Shown here: positions 26,267-35,457 of the stretch, in pieces | How positions within the stretch are numbered: the first letter of the stretch is position 1 | Layout: each line of letters opens with the position of its first letter | Assembly: GCF_900188175.1 (NCBI RefSeq) | Contig: NZ_FZOQ01000016.1 | Coordinates: forward strand, 62,001 to 126,000 | Length of the DNA stretch: 64,000 nt | DNA from: Pontibacter ummariensis | GTDB taxonomy: Bacteria; Bacteroidota; Bacteroidia; Cytophagales; Hymenobacteraceae | Direction: 5' to 3' | Notes under the pieces: model-generated | Database searches by the model: none | Told to the model about the DNA's origin: nothing | Seen by the model: the letters and a program-made list of their open reading frames with translations, nothing else | Program-made: the position numbers and the translations under genes

Positions 26267-27796
26267 ATGGAACTGCTAAACTTACTTATATCTCAGTTCA
26301 CCAAGAAGCGGGTGGGCCAGATAGAGCACTTTATGGAGCACCCGCATGAAGTGCAGCACCAAACCCTGAAAGACCTGTTGGCTAAAGCCAGCCAAACGGA
26401 GTGGGGGCAGCGGTACAAGTACGCCGAAATCAAGAATGCCGAGGCCTTCAGGCAAAGAGTGCCGGTGTCGGCTTACGACGATATTTCTCAGGACATCAAG
26501 CGCATGCTGCAGGGAGAGCACAACATCCTGTGGCCTTCTAAAATAAAATGGTTTGCCAAGTCATCAGGCACTACCAGCGACCGGAGCAAGTTTATCCCTG
26601 TATCGCAGGAAGCGCTGGAGGATTGCCACTTCCGGGGAGGCAAGGACATGATTACCCTTTACCTGGAGCGCAACCCCGATAGCCGCCTCTTTTTAGGCAA
26701 AGCCATGTCGGTGGGGGGCACGCTGCACGCCCAGGAAGACAACGAGGAGGTGAGCTATGGGGCCATTTCGGCCATTGTGACCAAGAACCTCCCCATCTGG
26801 GCTGAGTTTGCCCGCACTCCCTCTACCGATATCGCCTTCCTGCCGTGGGAGGAAAAGCTGGATACCATGGCACACACGGTGGCCGACCAGAACATCACCA
26901 GCATCATGGGCCTCCCTACCTGGACGCACGTAGTGTTGGAGCGGGTACTCGAAGTTACCGGCAAAGAAAATATACTGGAAGTGTGGCCAAACTTAGAGTT
27001 CTTCGCCCATGGGGGCGTGGCCTTTGGCCCTTACCGGGAGCTGTTCCGCAAGCTGCTGCCATCCGACGACATCACGTACATCGATATATACAATGCCTCT
27101 GAGGGCTTCTTCGGACTGCAGGACGGCGATTGCGAGCCAGACGAAATGCTGCTGATGCTGGACTATGGCGTGTACTACGAGTTTATCCCGATGGATGAGT
27201 TTGGGGAGGAAAGCCCGAGAACGGTAGGCCTGGATCAGGTGCAGGCGGGGAAAAACTACGCCATGGTCATTACGACCAATGCCGGCTTGTGGCGCTATAA
27301 GATAGGGGACACGGTCCGCTTCACGTCCACCAGTCCCTATCGCTTTAAGATATCGGGGCGGGTAAAGCACTTTATCAACGCCTTTGGGGAGGAGCTGATG
27401 GTGGAGAACGCGGAGAGGGCGATGGCCAAGGCATCGGAAGCGACAGGAGCCATGATCAATGAGTTTACCGCTGCCCCCGTTTTTACGCAGGATGGGCAGA
27501 AAGGACGCCACGAGTGGCTGGTAGAGTTTGCCCGCGCACCGCGTAACCTGGACGATTTTGCTAAAGCCCTGGATGAGGCGTTGCGGGAGCTTAACTCAGA
27601 CTATGACTCGCGCCGGCACCAGGACCTGGCTTTGCTGTCGCCCATCGTGCACAAGGTCTCGGAAGGCACCTTTTACAATTGGATGAAGAAGCGGGGTAAG
27701 CTGGGCGGACAGAACAAAGTACCCCGGCTTTCTAACTCCCGTGAGTTTGTGGAGGACATACTGGCTGCGGTCTCCACCGAGAAAGGCACCCTGTAA
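26267..27796 (+). CDS. GH3-type acyl-adenylating enzyme (auxin-responsive GH3 family homologue)
   Basis: The 509-residue protein is a bacterial member of the GH3 family, which in plants conjugates amino acids to acyl acids through an acyl-AMP intermediate. The ATP-binding motif FAKSSGTTSDRSKFIPVS, the segment YNASEGFFGLQ and the later AGLWRYKIGDTVRF and ISGRVKHFINAFGEELM are characteristic. It would adenylate a carboxylic acid and perhaps join it to an amine; the substrates are unknown. It is a soluble cytoplasmic protein in a single-gene unit on the forward strand. Length is a little shorter than plant GH3 proteins, as is usual in bacteria. Confidence 0.9.
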   Translation: MELLNLLISQFTKKRVGQIEHFMEHPHEVQHQTLKDLLAKASQTEWGQRYKYAEIKNAEAFRQRVPVSAYDDISQDIKRMLQGEHNILWPSKIKWFAKSSGTTSDRSKFIPVSQEALEDCHFRGGKDMITLYLERNPDSRLFLGKAMSVGGTLHAQEDNEEVSYGAISAIVTKNLPIWAEFARTPSTDIAFLPWEEKLDTMAHTVADQNITSIMGLPTWTHVVLERVLEVTGKENILEVWPNLEFFAHGGVAFGPYRELFRKLLPSDDITYIDIYNASEGFFGLQDGDCEPDEMLLMLDYGVYYEFIPMDEFGEESPRTVGLDQVQAGKNYAMVITTNAGLWRYKIGDTVRFTSTSPYRFKISGRVKHFINAFGEELMVENAERAMAKASEATGAMINEFTAAPVFTQDGQKGRHEWLVEFARAPRNLDDFAKALDEALRELNSDYDSRRHQDLALLSPIVHKVSEGTFYNWMKKRGKLGGQNKVPRLSNSREFVEDILAAVSTEKGTL

Positions 27797-28029
27797 TCAG
27801 GGTTAATGCACAAAGCAGTAGGCTTTTCAGGATGTTTAAAAGTGGCTCTAGCACCTTTTCTTTTCAGAGCCCATGCCTGTACGAAGCACATGCAATTACT
27901 AAAATAGAAAACATAAGAAAGCCCTGGAGGCTAAAACCCAAGGCCGTGGCCTGTGCAAGCGGTACAGGCCAAGGCTGCTTGCGTTCATGCTATACAGTGA
28001 ATTTGTTGGACATAAATGAATACCTATAA

Positions 28030-29136
28030 ATGAGATTGGAGGAAGTATTTGAAATTGATGAAGTATTAGAGCGGGTTTATTATGATAACACGGTTCAGGA
28101 TTACCTCGTTACCTTCGGGCTAGTTTTTCTGGGCCTACTGATTGTGAGAGCCTTTAAACATGTTGTGCTGGCGAGGCTGATCAGATGGGCGGACAGAACG
28201 GACACTAATTTTGACAATTACGTGGTCGAGAGCCTGGACCGCTACGGCATACCGGCCATTTACGTCAGCATCGTCTACATCGGGATTAATTACCTGGTGC
28301 TTTCTGAGCGGGTGGAGAACATACTGCAGATTGCCACCACCGTGATCGTCACGGTTCTGGTCATCCGGTTTGTGTCGGCCACTGTGCTGCTGCTCTTACA
28401 GGCGTATGTAAGGGAGCAGGAAAATGGCGAAGAGAAGGTCAAACAGCTGCATGGCATCATGCTTATCGTGAACGTGATCATCTGGTTCATCGGCATCGTG
28501 TTCCTGCTCGATAACCTGGGTTATGACGTCACTACGGTAATCGCTGGTCTGGGTATTGGAGGTATAGCCGTGGCCCTGGCTGCGCAGAATATCCTCGGTG
28601 ACCTTTTCAACTACTTCGTTATCTTTTTCGACAGACCTTTTGAGGTGGGGGACTTTATCATCATCGATCAGAAAATGGGGGTGGTAGAGTACGTGGGCAT
28701 TAAAACCACCCGTATTAAAAGCCTTTCCGGGGAACAGCTGGTTTTTTCGAACAGCGACCTGACCAATTCCCGCATCCACAACTACAAGCGCATGCAGCGC
28801 CGCCGGGTACTATTTAAGGTAAGTGCCGTTTACCAGACCCCATACGAATTGGTGCAGCGCATCCCCGGGGTGCTGAAGGCCGTGGTACAGCAGCAGGACC
28901 TGGTGGAGTTCGACCGTGCCCACTTTGCCTCCTATGGCGACTCCAGCCTCGACTTCGAGGTGGTGTACTATGTGCTCAGCTCGGACTATAACAAGTACAT
29001 GGATGTGCAGCAGGCAATAAACCTGGGCATATTTCAGGAGTTTCATCGGATGGGCGTTGAGTTCGCTTACCCAACCCGTACGCTCTACGTGGCGGCACAG
29101 GATCAGCCACAGCCGGTAAGGGAAGGGATTATGTAA
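28030..29136 (+). CDS. Mechanosensitive channel of the MscS family
   Basis: The 368-residue inner-membrane protein has about four to five hydrophobic helices, the last being the pore-lining TM3: GLGIGGIAVALAAQNILGDLF has the Gly/Ala packing pattern, followed by DRPFEVGDFIIID and the GVVEYVGIKTTRIKS beta-domain. It would open under membrane tension during osmotic downshock. The C-terminal soluble domain follows the family to YPTRTLYV. It starts 234 bases after the GH3-family gene in the same direction, likely with its own promoter. Confidence 0.94.
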   Translation: MRLEEVFEIDEVLERVYYDNTVQDYLVTFGLVFLGLLIVRAFKHVVLARLIRWADRTDTNFDNYVVESLDRYGIPAIYVSIVYIGINYLVLSERVENILQIATTVIVTVLVIRFVSATVLLLLQAYVREQENGEEKVKQLHGIMLIVNVIIWFIGIVFLLDNLGYDVTTVIAGLGIGGIAVALAAQNILGDLFNYFVIFFDRPFEVGDFIIIDQKMGVVEYVGIKTTRIKSLSGEQLVFSNSDLTNSRIHNYKRMQRRRVLFKVSAVYQTPYELVQRIPGVLKAVVQQQDLVEFDRAHFASYGDSSLDFEVVYYVLSSDYNKYMDVQQAINLGIFQEFHRMGVEFAYPTRTLYVAAQDQPQPVREGIM

Positions 29137-29353
29137 ACCTGCTCACCCGCTTCGAAAGGCAAACACCAGTCGTTAAGACAAGCCACATCAGGTGCGGTTT
29201 AGTTGAAGAGAACAGCTATACCCTTAATCCGTACAAGTTAATCTGTACAAAAAAGGCACCTGTGCAGTACGCTTTTTCTTCTGGGGTAAGGAAAGTCCTT
29301 CTAGCCAGGAAAGAAAAAGAGAAGCTTGTAAAACATTTCTAACTATAAAAGCT

Positions 29354-29971
29354 ATGGCAAACGTAAAACTTGCAGTAATTTACTACAGCGCGACAGGAAC
29401 AAACTACCAGTTATCACAATGGGCGGCGGAGGGTGCCAAAGAGGCTGGTGCTGAAGTAAGGGTCTTGAAAGTAAAGGAACTGGCCCCGCAATCAGCTATC
29501 GAGCAGAACCAGGCCTGGAAGGAGCACATGGAGGCGACCAAGGATGTGCCAGAGGTGTCTCATGATGATTTGGAATGGGCCGATGCCATTATCTTCAGCA
29601 TGCCTACCCGCTACGGCAACATACCGGCACAGATGAAGGAGTTTATCGACGGCACCGGTGGGCTTTGGTTCCAGGGGAAACTGGCAAACAAAGTAGTAAG
29701 CGCTATGACAAGCGCCCAAAACCCGCATGGGGGCCAGGAGGCGACCTTACTGGCATTGTATACCACCATGCACCACTGGGGAGCCATCGTAGCCGCTCCG
29801 GGGTACACGGACCAGGCGCTCTTCCCGGCAGGAGGTAACCCTTACGGAACCAGTGCGACAACAACGGGCAAGGAAGGCGGCTTAAGCTCAGAAACGCACG
29901 CTGCTGTCATACACCAGGCGAAGCGTACCGTGACAGTAGCTAAATGGGTGAAACAAGGCCTGGAAGGTTAA
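29354..29971 (+). CDS. wrbA: NAD(P)H:quinone oxidoreductase WrbA
   Basis: The 205-residue flavodoxin-fold protein binds FMN and reduces quinones by two electrons. Motifs are YYSATGTNYQLSQWAAEGA (FMN phosphate loop), SMPTRYGNIPAQMKEFIDGTGGLW and TSAQNPHGGQEATLLALYTTMHHWGAIVAAPGY, all typical of WrbA. It would protect against redox-cycling quinones in the cytoplasm. It is a single gene followed by a hairpin terminator and then by a gene for a type II NADH dehydrogenase, another quinone-reducing enzyme. Confidence 0.96.
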   Translation: MANVKLAVIYYSATGTNYQLSQWAAEGAKEAGAEVRVLKVKELAPQSAIEQNQAWKEHMEATKDVPEVSHDDLEWADAIIFSMPTRYGNIPAQMKEFIDGTGGLWFQGKLANKVVSAMTSAQNPHGGQEATLLALYTTMHHWGAIVAAPGYTDQALFPAGGNPYGTSATTTGKEGGLSSETHAAVIHQAKRTVTVAKWVKQGLEG

Positions 29972-29983
29972 TAAACCTGAGAC

Positions 29984-30018
29984 AAAAGGCACAGTACCTT
30001 GGCAGGGCTGTGCCTTTT
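29984..30018 (+). terminator. Hairpin terminator after wrbA
   Basis: Bases 29984-29994 (AAAAGGCACAG) pair with 30008-30018, followed by a T-rich run, 12 bases after the wrbA stop. Confidence 0.8.
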
Positions 30019-30078
30019 TCTTTTTAAAGGACGCTGTGCAGCTATAGCCCTTATATTTAAAACAACAAACCAGATCTC

Positions 30079-31413
30079 ATGGAAAACTATGCCAAAATAG
30101 CGAATACCGGAAAGTACCGTGTTGTAATAGTAGGGGGAGGCTTTGCGGGGATCGAACTGGCAAAATCATTGCGTGATGCGGATGTGCAGGTAGTGCTGAT
30201 AGACAAGCAAAACTACCATACCTTTCAACCCCTGTTATACCAGGTGGCAACGGCCGGGGTAGAGGCAGACTCTATCGTGCACCCTTTCCGGAAGATATTC
30301 GCGGGCCAGAAGAACTTCTACTTCAGGCTGGCCGAAGTGGCCCACGTGGACACCGAAGAGCAGGTGGTGGAAACCTCTATTGGCCTGATCAAATACGACT
30401 ACCTGGTAATTGCCACAGGAGCCACCGCTAATTTTTTCGGGAATGAGCAGATGGAGCAGAATGCTATTTCCATGAAGAGCCTGAACGACGCCACAGAGCT
30501 GCGTAATACCATTCTGTACAACTTTGAGCAAGCCCTGCAGACGGATGAGGTGGAACAGCACAACAGCCTGCTGGACTACGTGATCGTGGGCGGAGGCCCG
30601 ACGGGCGTGGAGTTGGCAGGGGCCTTAAGCGAACTGCGGAAACACGTCCTGCCTAAGGACTACAAAGAGCTTAATTTTAAGGAGATGGATATTTACCTGA
30701 TCCAAAGCGGCCCCCAGTTACTTAAAGGCATGTCGGAAGAGGCCTCGCAGAAAGCGTTGGAGTACCTGGAGGACTTTGGCGTGAAAGTGTGGCTGAACCG
30801 CCGGGTGCAGTCTTACGATGGCTATACAGCAACACTGGATACCGGCGAAACATTAATTACGCGCACCCTCATCTGGGCCGCGGGAGTAACCGGTAACCCC
30901 ATTCCTGGTATCCGTAAAGAAAGCCTGCTGCGCGGCAACCAGCTAAAAGTTGACGTGTATAACCGGGTGGATGGCTATGACAACGTGTTCGCCATTGGTG
31001 ACATTGCAGCCATGCTCACGGAAGAACACCCGCGGGGCTATCCGATGCTGGCGCAACCCGCCCTGCAGCAGGGGCGCCTGTTGGGCAAGAACCTGAAAAG
31101 CCTGATCGTAGGCAAGCCCCTGGAGCCGTTCGAGTACGATGATAAGGGTTCCATGGCCACCGTCGGCAGGAACCACGCGGTGGCCGATCTGAAGCTGCTC
31201 AACAAAGAATACAAAACGCAGGGCTTTTTCGCCTGGCTTATCTGGATGTTTATTCACCTGATCTCAGTAGTGGGCTTCCGCAACAGATTGGTGGTGCTCA
31301 TGAACTGGATGTGGAGCTACTTTACCTATGATACCGGTAACCGCCTGATTGTTGGCAGGAAGCATGTGAATATTCCTATGGAGGAAACCGTTTCACATAA
31401 AACGATGGAGTGA
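30079..31413 (+). CDS. ndh: Type II NADH:quinone oxidoreductase (NDH-2)
   Basis: The 444-residue flavoprotein transfers electrons from NADH to quinone without pumping protons. It has two Rossmann folds: VVIVGGGFAGIELAKSL near residue 14 (FAD) and VIVGGGPTGVELAGALSEL near residue 170 (NADH). Other family signatures are QPLLYQVATAGVEADSI, TRTLIWAAGVTGNP and VFAIGDIAA. The C-terminal region with hydrophobic FFAWLIWMFIHLISVVGFRNR and IWMWSYF-like segments anchors it to the inner membrane. It is monocistronic. Its stop codon lies within a small palindrome (31410-31426). Confidence 0.94.
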   Translation: MENYAKIANTGKYRVVIVGGGFAGIELAKSLRDADVQVVLIDKQNYHTFQPLLYQVATAGVEADSIVHPFRKIFAGQKNFYFRLAEVAHVDTEEQVVETSIGLIKYDYLVIATGATANFFGNEQMEQNAISMKSLNDATELRNTILYNFEQALQTDEVEQHNSLLDYVIVGGGPTGVELAGALSELRKHVLPKDYKELNFKEMDIYLIQSGPQLLKGMSEEASQKALEYLEDFGVKVWLNRRVQSYDGYTATLDTGETLITRTLIWAAGVTGNPIPGIRKESLLRGNQLKVDVYNRVDGYDNVFAIGDIAAMLTEEHPRGYPMLAQPALQQGRLLGKNLKSLIVGKPLEPFEYDDKGSMATVGRNHAVADLKLLNKEYKTQGFFAWLIWMFIHLISVVGFRNRLVVLMNWMWSYFTYDTGNRLIVGRKHVNIPMEETVSHKTME

Positions 31414-31426
31414 CACATTGTGTCAC
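31410..31426. other. Small perfect palindrome overlapping the ndh stop codon
   Basis: GTGACACA and TGTGTCAC flank one T, giving 8-base arms that include the TGA stop of ndh at 31411-31413. It might be a weak terminator or chance. Confidence 0.3.
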
Positions 31427-31458
31427 ATACTCTTGGCAATTTTTTCCGACTTCCATTG

Positions 31459-31523
31459 GCGCAAGCGGCCACTTGTGCCTCTCCGGTATGAAAGCAGAAA
31501 CAAGCACAAGCGGCCGCTTACGC
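31459..31523. repeat. Pair of dispersed near-palindromic 20-base elements
   Basis: GCGCAAGCGGCCACTTGTGC (31459-31478) and GCACAAGCGGCCGCTTACGC (31504-31523) are near reverse complements (two mismatches), and each is itself nearly self-complementary with G-T type changes. A third copy occurs at 60371-60390. Both places are between convergent genes. Confidence 0.55.
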
Positions 31524-31553
31524 CCAGGTACCCTCTGACCGTAGGTTAAAGAA

Positions 31554-31583
31554 AAGGCCAGCTCTTAAACTAGAGCAGGCCTT
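31554..31583 (-). terminator. Hairpin terminator after the aldehyde dehydrogenase gene
   Basis: Bases 31554-31564 (AAGGCCAGCTC) pair with 31573-31583 with one A-A mismatch; on the reverse strand a TTTTCTTT tract follows, 27 bases beyond the gene's stop. Confidence 0.7.
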
Positions 31584-31609
31584 CCTGGTTGATAGCTGTT
31601 GCGGGGCTG

Positions 31610-33067
31610 TTAAGCAGGATAGTCTCTTGGTTTTACCTGCACACTTACCCACTGCACGGTGGTCATTTCCTCTATAATAAAGTCGTCGCCGAAGCGGCCT
31701 ACCCCCGAGTTCTTCTCACCGCCGAAAGGTGTTTGTGGCTCGTCGTTTACACTCTGGTCGTTGATGTGGATCATGCCTGTGTCAACCCTCTTGGCTACCT
31801 GCAGGCCGCGTAGCAGGTCTTTGGTATGCAGGGCACCGCTCAGGCCAAACTCTGTATCGTTTGCCAGTTCTATGGCTTCCTCATCGGTTTTAAAGGTAAT
31901 GATACCCACAGCCGGGCCAAAGACTTCTTCGTTAAAGATAGGCATCTCCCTGGTTACCCCGGTAAGCACCGTTGGCTGTACTACGTTTCCTTCTGCGTTC
32001 CCGCCAAGCGCCAGTTTGGCACCGGCATCTACGGTACGTTGTACCAGGTCTACCACGCGCTTCGCTGCCTTGTTGTCGATCAGTGGCCCTACAACAGTGC
32101 CTTCTTCGCGCGGGTCGCCTACTTTCAGGTTTTTTACCTTGGCGATGAACTTCTCGGTAAACTCACTTGCCAGGCTCTCATGCACCAGAATGCGGTTGGT
32201 GGACATGCAGATCTGGGCCTGGTGCATGAATCGGCCAAACACAGCGGCGTCTACCGCCCGGTCCACGTCTGCATCGTCCAGAATGACAAAGGCATTGTTA
32301 CCTCCCAGTTCCAAAGCCAGCTTTTTGAGGCCCTCGCCCCCTATGCGGCCAATGCCCTTGCCAACAGGGGTTGAGCCGGTGAAGGAGATCAGCTTAGAGG
32401 CAGGGTGCCCTGTAAAGTAGTCCCCGATGACGCTGGACTTTCCGACCACCACGTTGAACACGCCTCCTGGCAGGCCAGCCTCCTCAAACAGCTTTGCCAG
32501 GATGGTACCACCCGTTACCGGAGACTGCGAGGCAGGCTTTACGACAACACAGTTCCCTACGGCAATGGCTGGCGCAATAGAGCGCATGGACAGGTAAAGG
32601 GGGAAGTTCCAGGGGCTGATGATGCCCACCACGCCCAGTGGTTTTCTAAAAATATAGTTCTCCTTGCCCGGTACGGTAGACTGCGTGATCATACCCCGCA
32701 TGCGCGTAGGGAAAGATGAAGCCTCCAACAGCATATCATAGGTCTGATCGATCTCAATGGCTGCTTTTAACTGGGTACTGCCTACCTCTTTCACGAGCCA
32801 ATCCACAAATTCTCCTTTTCTGTCCTGTAGGATTTGAGCCGCTTTCAGCAGGATGCCGCGCTTTACATCCGGGTTTTCGTCGGCCCAGGACTTACTCGTT
32901 TCCTTGGCTACCTCAAAGGCCCGGTCTACATCCGCTGTAGTGGCTCCTTTAAAGGTATTCAGAACGGATTCGTCGTAAGGGTTTAGGTTTTCTACGCTGT
33001 AGTCAGCGCTGCCGTCTATCCATTCCCCTTTAATGTACTGTTTATTAAGTTCGTTGTACTCTTTCAT
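31610..33067 (-). CDS. NAD(P)-dependent aldehyde dehydrogenase
   Basis: The 485-residue cytoplasmic enzyme oxidises an aldehyde to its acid. Conserved positions are SPWNFPLYLSMRS, Glu253 in LELGGNNAF and the catalytic Cys287 in QAQICMSTNR. The IC-M-S-T-N-R environment and the ending GGEKNSGVGRFG fit the benzaldehyde/vanillin dehydrogenase-like branch, where an aromatic aldehyde is often the substrate, but this is only a lean. It is a monocistronic reverse-strand gene with a terminator. Length is normal. Confidence 0.93.
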   Translation of the reverse strand: MKEYNELNKQYIKGEWIDGSADYSVENLNPYDESVLNTFKGATTADVDRAFEVAKETSKSWADENPDVKRGILLKAAQILQDRKGEFVDWLVKEVGSTQLKAAIEIDQTYDMLLEASSFPTRMRGMITQSTVPGKENYIFRKPLGVVGIISPWNFPLYLSMRSIAPAIAVGNCVVVKPASQSPVTGGTILAKLFEEAGLPGGVFNVVVGKSSVIGDYFTGHPASKLISFTGSTPVGKGIGRIGGEGLKKLALELGGNNAFVILDDADVDRAVDAAVFGRFMHQAQICMSTNRILVHESLASEFTEKFIAKVKNLKVGDPREEGTVVGPLIDNKAAKRVVDLVQRTVDAGAKLALGGNAEGNVVQPTVLTGVTREMPIFNEEVFGPAVGIITFKTDEEAIELANDTEFGLSGALHTKDLLRGLQVAKRVDTGMIHINDQSVNDEPQTPFGGEKNSGVGRFGDDFIIEEMTTVQWVSVQVKPRDYPA

Positions 33068-33289
33068 AGCTTCAGTGATACAATAGTGGTTTTATACTCA
33101 TAAGTTGTACCCTTAAATCACTGCATAGGTTAACGTTAATAAAGGGAGCCCGGCAGTCCGGCTATATGCAACTGTGCTAATCTGAAGCTGTTAAAAGCAC
33201 TGTGCAACAGGGAGGGAGAGAAGGTATCTGGATGTGCACAGCAAAGCATGGGAAATCTAAAAGGGAACACTTTAAGCAGGCCTGCGCTT

Positions 33290-34249
33290 TCACTTAACTT
33301 TGTACCTGTCGGTAAATTCCTGCAACAGCTGTTTCTCTTTTTCCTCCATGTCCACCAGCACCTGGGCTCTAGGGGAGGCAAGGGCTTCCTGCATGTCGGT
33401 GTCTTCGATCTGCAACTGCACTTCCCGGGCATGTTGTACCAGGGCCTGAAACAAACGGCGCTGTTGTTTGAACTGGGGTAAGTACTCCGGGTGCCACTGC
33501 ACCCCCACGATGTAATCCTGCTTTATGTTTTCGATGGCCTGCACGATCGCGTTAGGCTCTTGCCCTACGATCTGAATGTTGTCTCCCGGCTCTTTTACCG
33601 CCTGGTGGTGCAGGGCATTCACCTCCAGTTGTTGCATCCCAAGGATTCTTGCCAGCTTGCTCCCCGGCTTTAGGTATACCCGCTTAACAGGGAAAACGCT
33701 GGAGGGGTTGGGCTCCTCCAGGTAAAAAGTATTGATGTCCTGGTATAGGGTGCCGCCAAAATAAACGTTCAGGAGCTGTGAGCCGCGGCATATGCCCATC
33801 ACGGGTAAGCCCTTTTTCACTGCCTGGTCAATTAACTGGAATTCGAGGTGGTCCCGGTCCGGGTCTATCGTCCAGCCTTGTTTGCGGCTGAGCATGCGGC
33901 GGATCAGAAATACGGCAGGGTAATAAAGCCAGCTGATAAACTTACCTATCCGTTGAAATATGTTTTTTTTAGGTTCACGGATCGTACGCTGCAGGTATTC
34001 GTCCAGCACGTTATCCTGCTGGTAAGTACTGGGGTCCACATCGGCGCCGCCCCCGATGATCAGGGCCTGCAGGCCGTCCGCTGTGCGTGGGTTATTGGGT
34101 GTGATGCGCACAGGCCAGCCCCCGGCGATCATGACAGCCAGTGCCGTAAAGGCCCAGGCCGTACCGCCTCCCCTGTCGGGACCCGTTACGCCTATCGTCG
34201 GCCTGTTCCTGTTTATCTTATATTTCTTGGTTAGCGCAAAGGGAGCCAT
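33290..34249 (-). CDS. Class I glutamine amidotransferase-like hydrolase (peptidase C26, gamma-glutamyl-GABA hydrolase-like)
   Basis: The 319-residue protein has the Cys-His-Glu triad of the C26 family: Cys154 in MGICRGSQLLNV, His253 and Glu255 in VQWHPEY. The opening RPTIGVTGPDRGGG and IIGGGADVDPSTY match PuuD-like gamma-glutamyl-gamma-aminobutyrate hydrolases. An unusual insert of about 45 residues (about 85-130) with basic and aromatic residues lies between GGADVDP and the active-site strand. It would cleave a gamma-glutamyl amide bond, possibly in polyamine or GABA breakdown; no puu genes are nearby. Monocistronic on the reverse strand, ending 223 bases upstream of the aldehyde dehydrogenase start. 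Confidence 0.88.
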   Translation of the reverse strand: MAPFALTKKYKINRNRPTIGVTGPDRGGGTAWAFTALAVMIAGGWPVRITPNNPRTADGLQALIIGGGADVDPSTYQQDNVLDEYLQRTIREPKKNIFQRIGKFISWLYYPAVFLIRRMLSRKQGWTIDPDRDHLEFQLIDQAVKKGLPVMGICRGSQLLNVYFGGTLYQDINTFYLEEPNPSSVFPVKRVYLKPGSKLARILGMQQLEVNALHHQAVKEPGDNIQIVGQEPNAIVQAIENIKQDYIVGVQWHPEYLPQFKQQRRLFQALVQHAREVQLQIEDTDMQEALASPRAQVLVDMEEKEKQLLQEFTDRYKVK

Positions 34250-34461
34250 GTAGTTCTATAGTGTTTTTTTAATGTACGTGCGCTCTATGCCAGCACGTTT
34301 CATGGGCTTTATAATTCATGAGGCCTGTGTAGGTCATCCGCCTCCTGTACCGGTAGCCCCGCTGCGCGTGTTTGGTTAAGGGTGTTGTTCCCGTTTTCTT
34401 AACAAACGGCTCTCCTTTGAAGTAAACACTGGTAACGCTCTTCCATGCGGAGAACAAAAAC

Positions 34462-35439
34462 ATGAACAACAGAAGCGCTATGACAAAACAAACGAAGCAG
34501 ATGCGAGCGGCTACTTACGAGGAGTTTAGCGGCACAGAAAAGATAAAGGTGACAACTACGGACGTGCCTGAACTGAAGGAAGGGGAGGTGCTGGTACGGA
34601 TAAAGGCAGCCGGTGTAAACCCGGTAGACGCCGCTGTGATGCAAGGCTATCTCAAAGACTTTCTTCCCTATACCTTTCCGGTCATTCCCGGCTGGGACAT
34701 GGCAGGTGTTATCGAGGACAGGGGGTTTAGTGCCCGTAGGTTTAAGGTAGGGGAGGAAGTATACGCCTACGCCCGCCGCCCTATGGTGCAGCACGGGACC
34801 TTTGCCGAGTACGTTGTAGTACCTGAAAGCTACTTGGCCAAGAGACCGGAGAACATTTCCTGGGAGGAGGCCTCCGGCATACCCCTGGTAGGGCTAACGG
34901 CTTACCAGTCCCTGTATGATGCCGGGCAGTTACAGGAAGGGCAGACAGTGCTCATCTTAGGGGGCTCTGGCGGAGTCGGTAGCCTGGGCATCCAACTGGC
35001 AAAAGAAAAGGGGGCGACAGTAATTGGCGTGGCCAGCCAGAAAAATCATTCCTTCATGAAAGAGCTGGGCGCGGATCATACCATCGACTACAAGGACACA
35101 GACGTGGGAGCGGCCGTGAAAGAGGTCTCCCCGGAGGGAGTAGACCTGCTCTTTGACTGTGTAAGCGGGGATACGCTACAGCAAAGCCTGAAAGCCTTAA
35201 AGTCTGGCGGCAAGCTGGTTTCTATCCTGAACCACGGAGAAGACCTGGACAAGCATATAGACTTTTCTTACGTGTTCGTGGAGCCTAATTCCAGCCAGTT
35301 GGACCACTTGCGGGAGCTGGCGGATGCTGGGAAACTGAAAGTGCGGGTGAGTGAGACCTATAATCTGGATGAAACAGCCGAGGCACTGCAGCAGATTCAG
35401 ACCCTGCATACAACCGGTAAAATAGTGATTGTGTCCTAA
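34462..35439 (+). CDS. Zinc-independent quinone oxidoreductase, medium-chain dehydrogenase/reductase family
   Basis: The 325-residue NADP-dependent oxidoreductase has an N-terminal GroES-like catalytic domain (KAAGVNPVDAAV) and a C-terminal Rossmann fold with ILGGSGGVGSLGIQLAKEKGA. The structural-zinc cysteine loop of alcohol dehydrogenases is absent, as in quinone oxidoreductases. The ATG at 34462 has a GGAGA about 10 bases upstream; other in-frame ATGs lie at 34480 and 34501. It would reduce quinones or enals. The next gene, an SDR, starts 18 bases later, so the two are likely co-transcribed. Confidence 0.92.
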   Translation: MNNRSAMTKQTKQMRAATYEEFSGTEKIKVTTTDVPELKEGEVLVRIKAAGVNPVDAAVMQGYLKDFLPYTFPVIPGWDMAGVIEDRGFSARRFKVGEEVYAYARRPMVQHGTFAEYVVVPESYLAKRPENISWEEASGIPLVGLTAYQSLYDAGQLQEGQTVLILGGSGGVGSLGIQLAKEKGATVIGVASQKNHSFMKELGADHTIDYKDTDVGAAVKEVSPEGVDLLFDCVSGDTLQQSLKALKSGGKLVSILNHGEDLDKHIDFSYVFVEPNSSQLDHLRELADAGKLKVRVSETYNLDETAEALQQIQTLHTTGKIVIVS

Positions 35440-35457
35440 AGAAAAGAAAGACGTACG

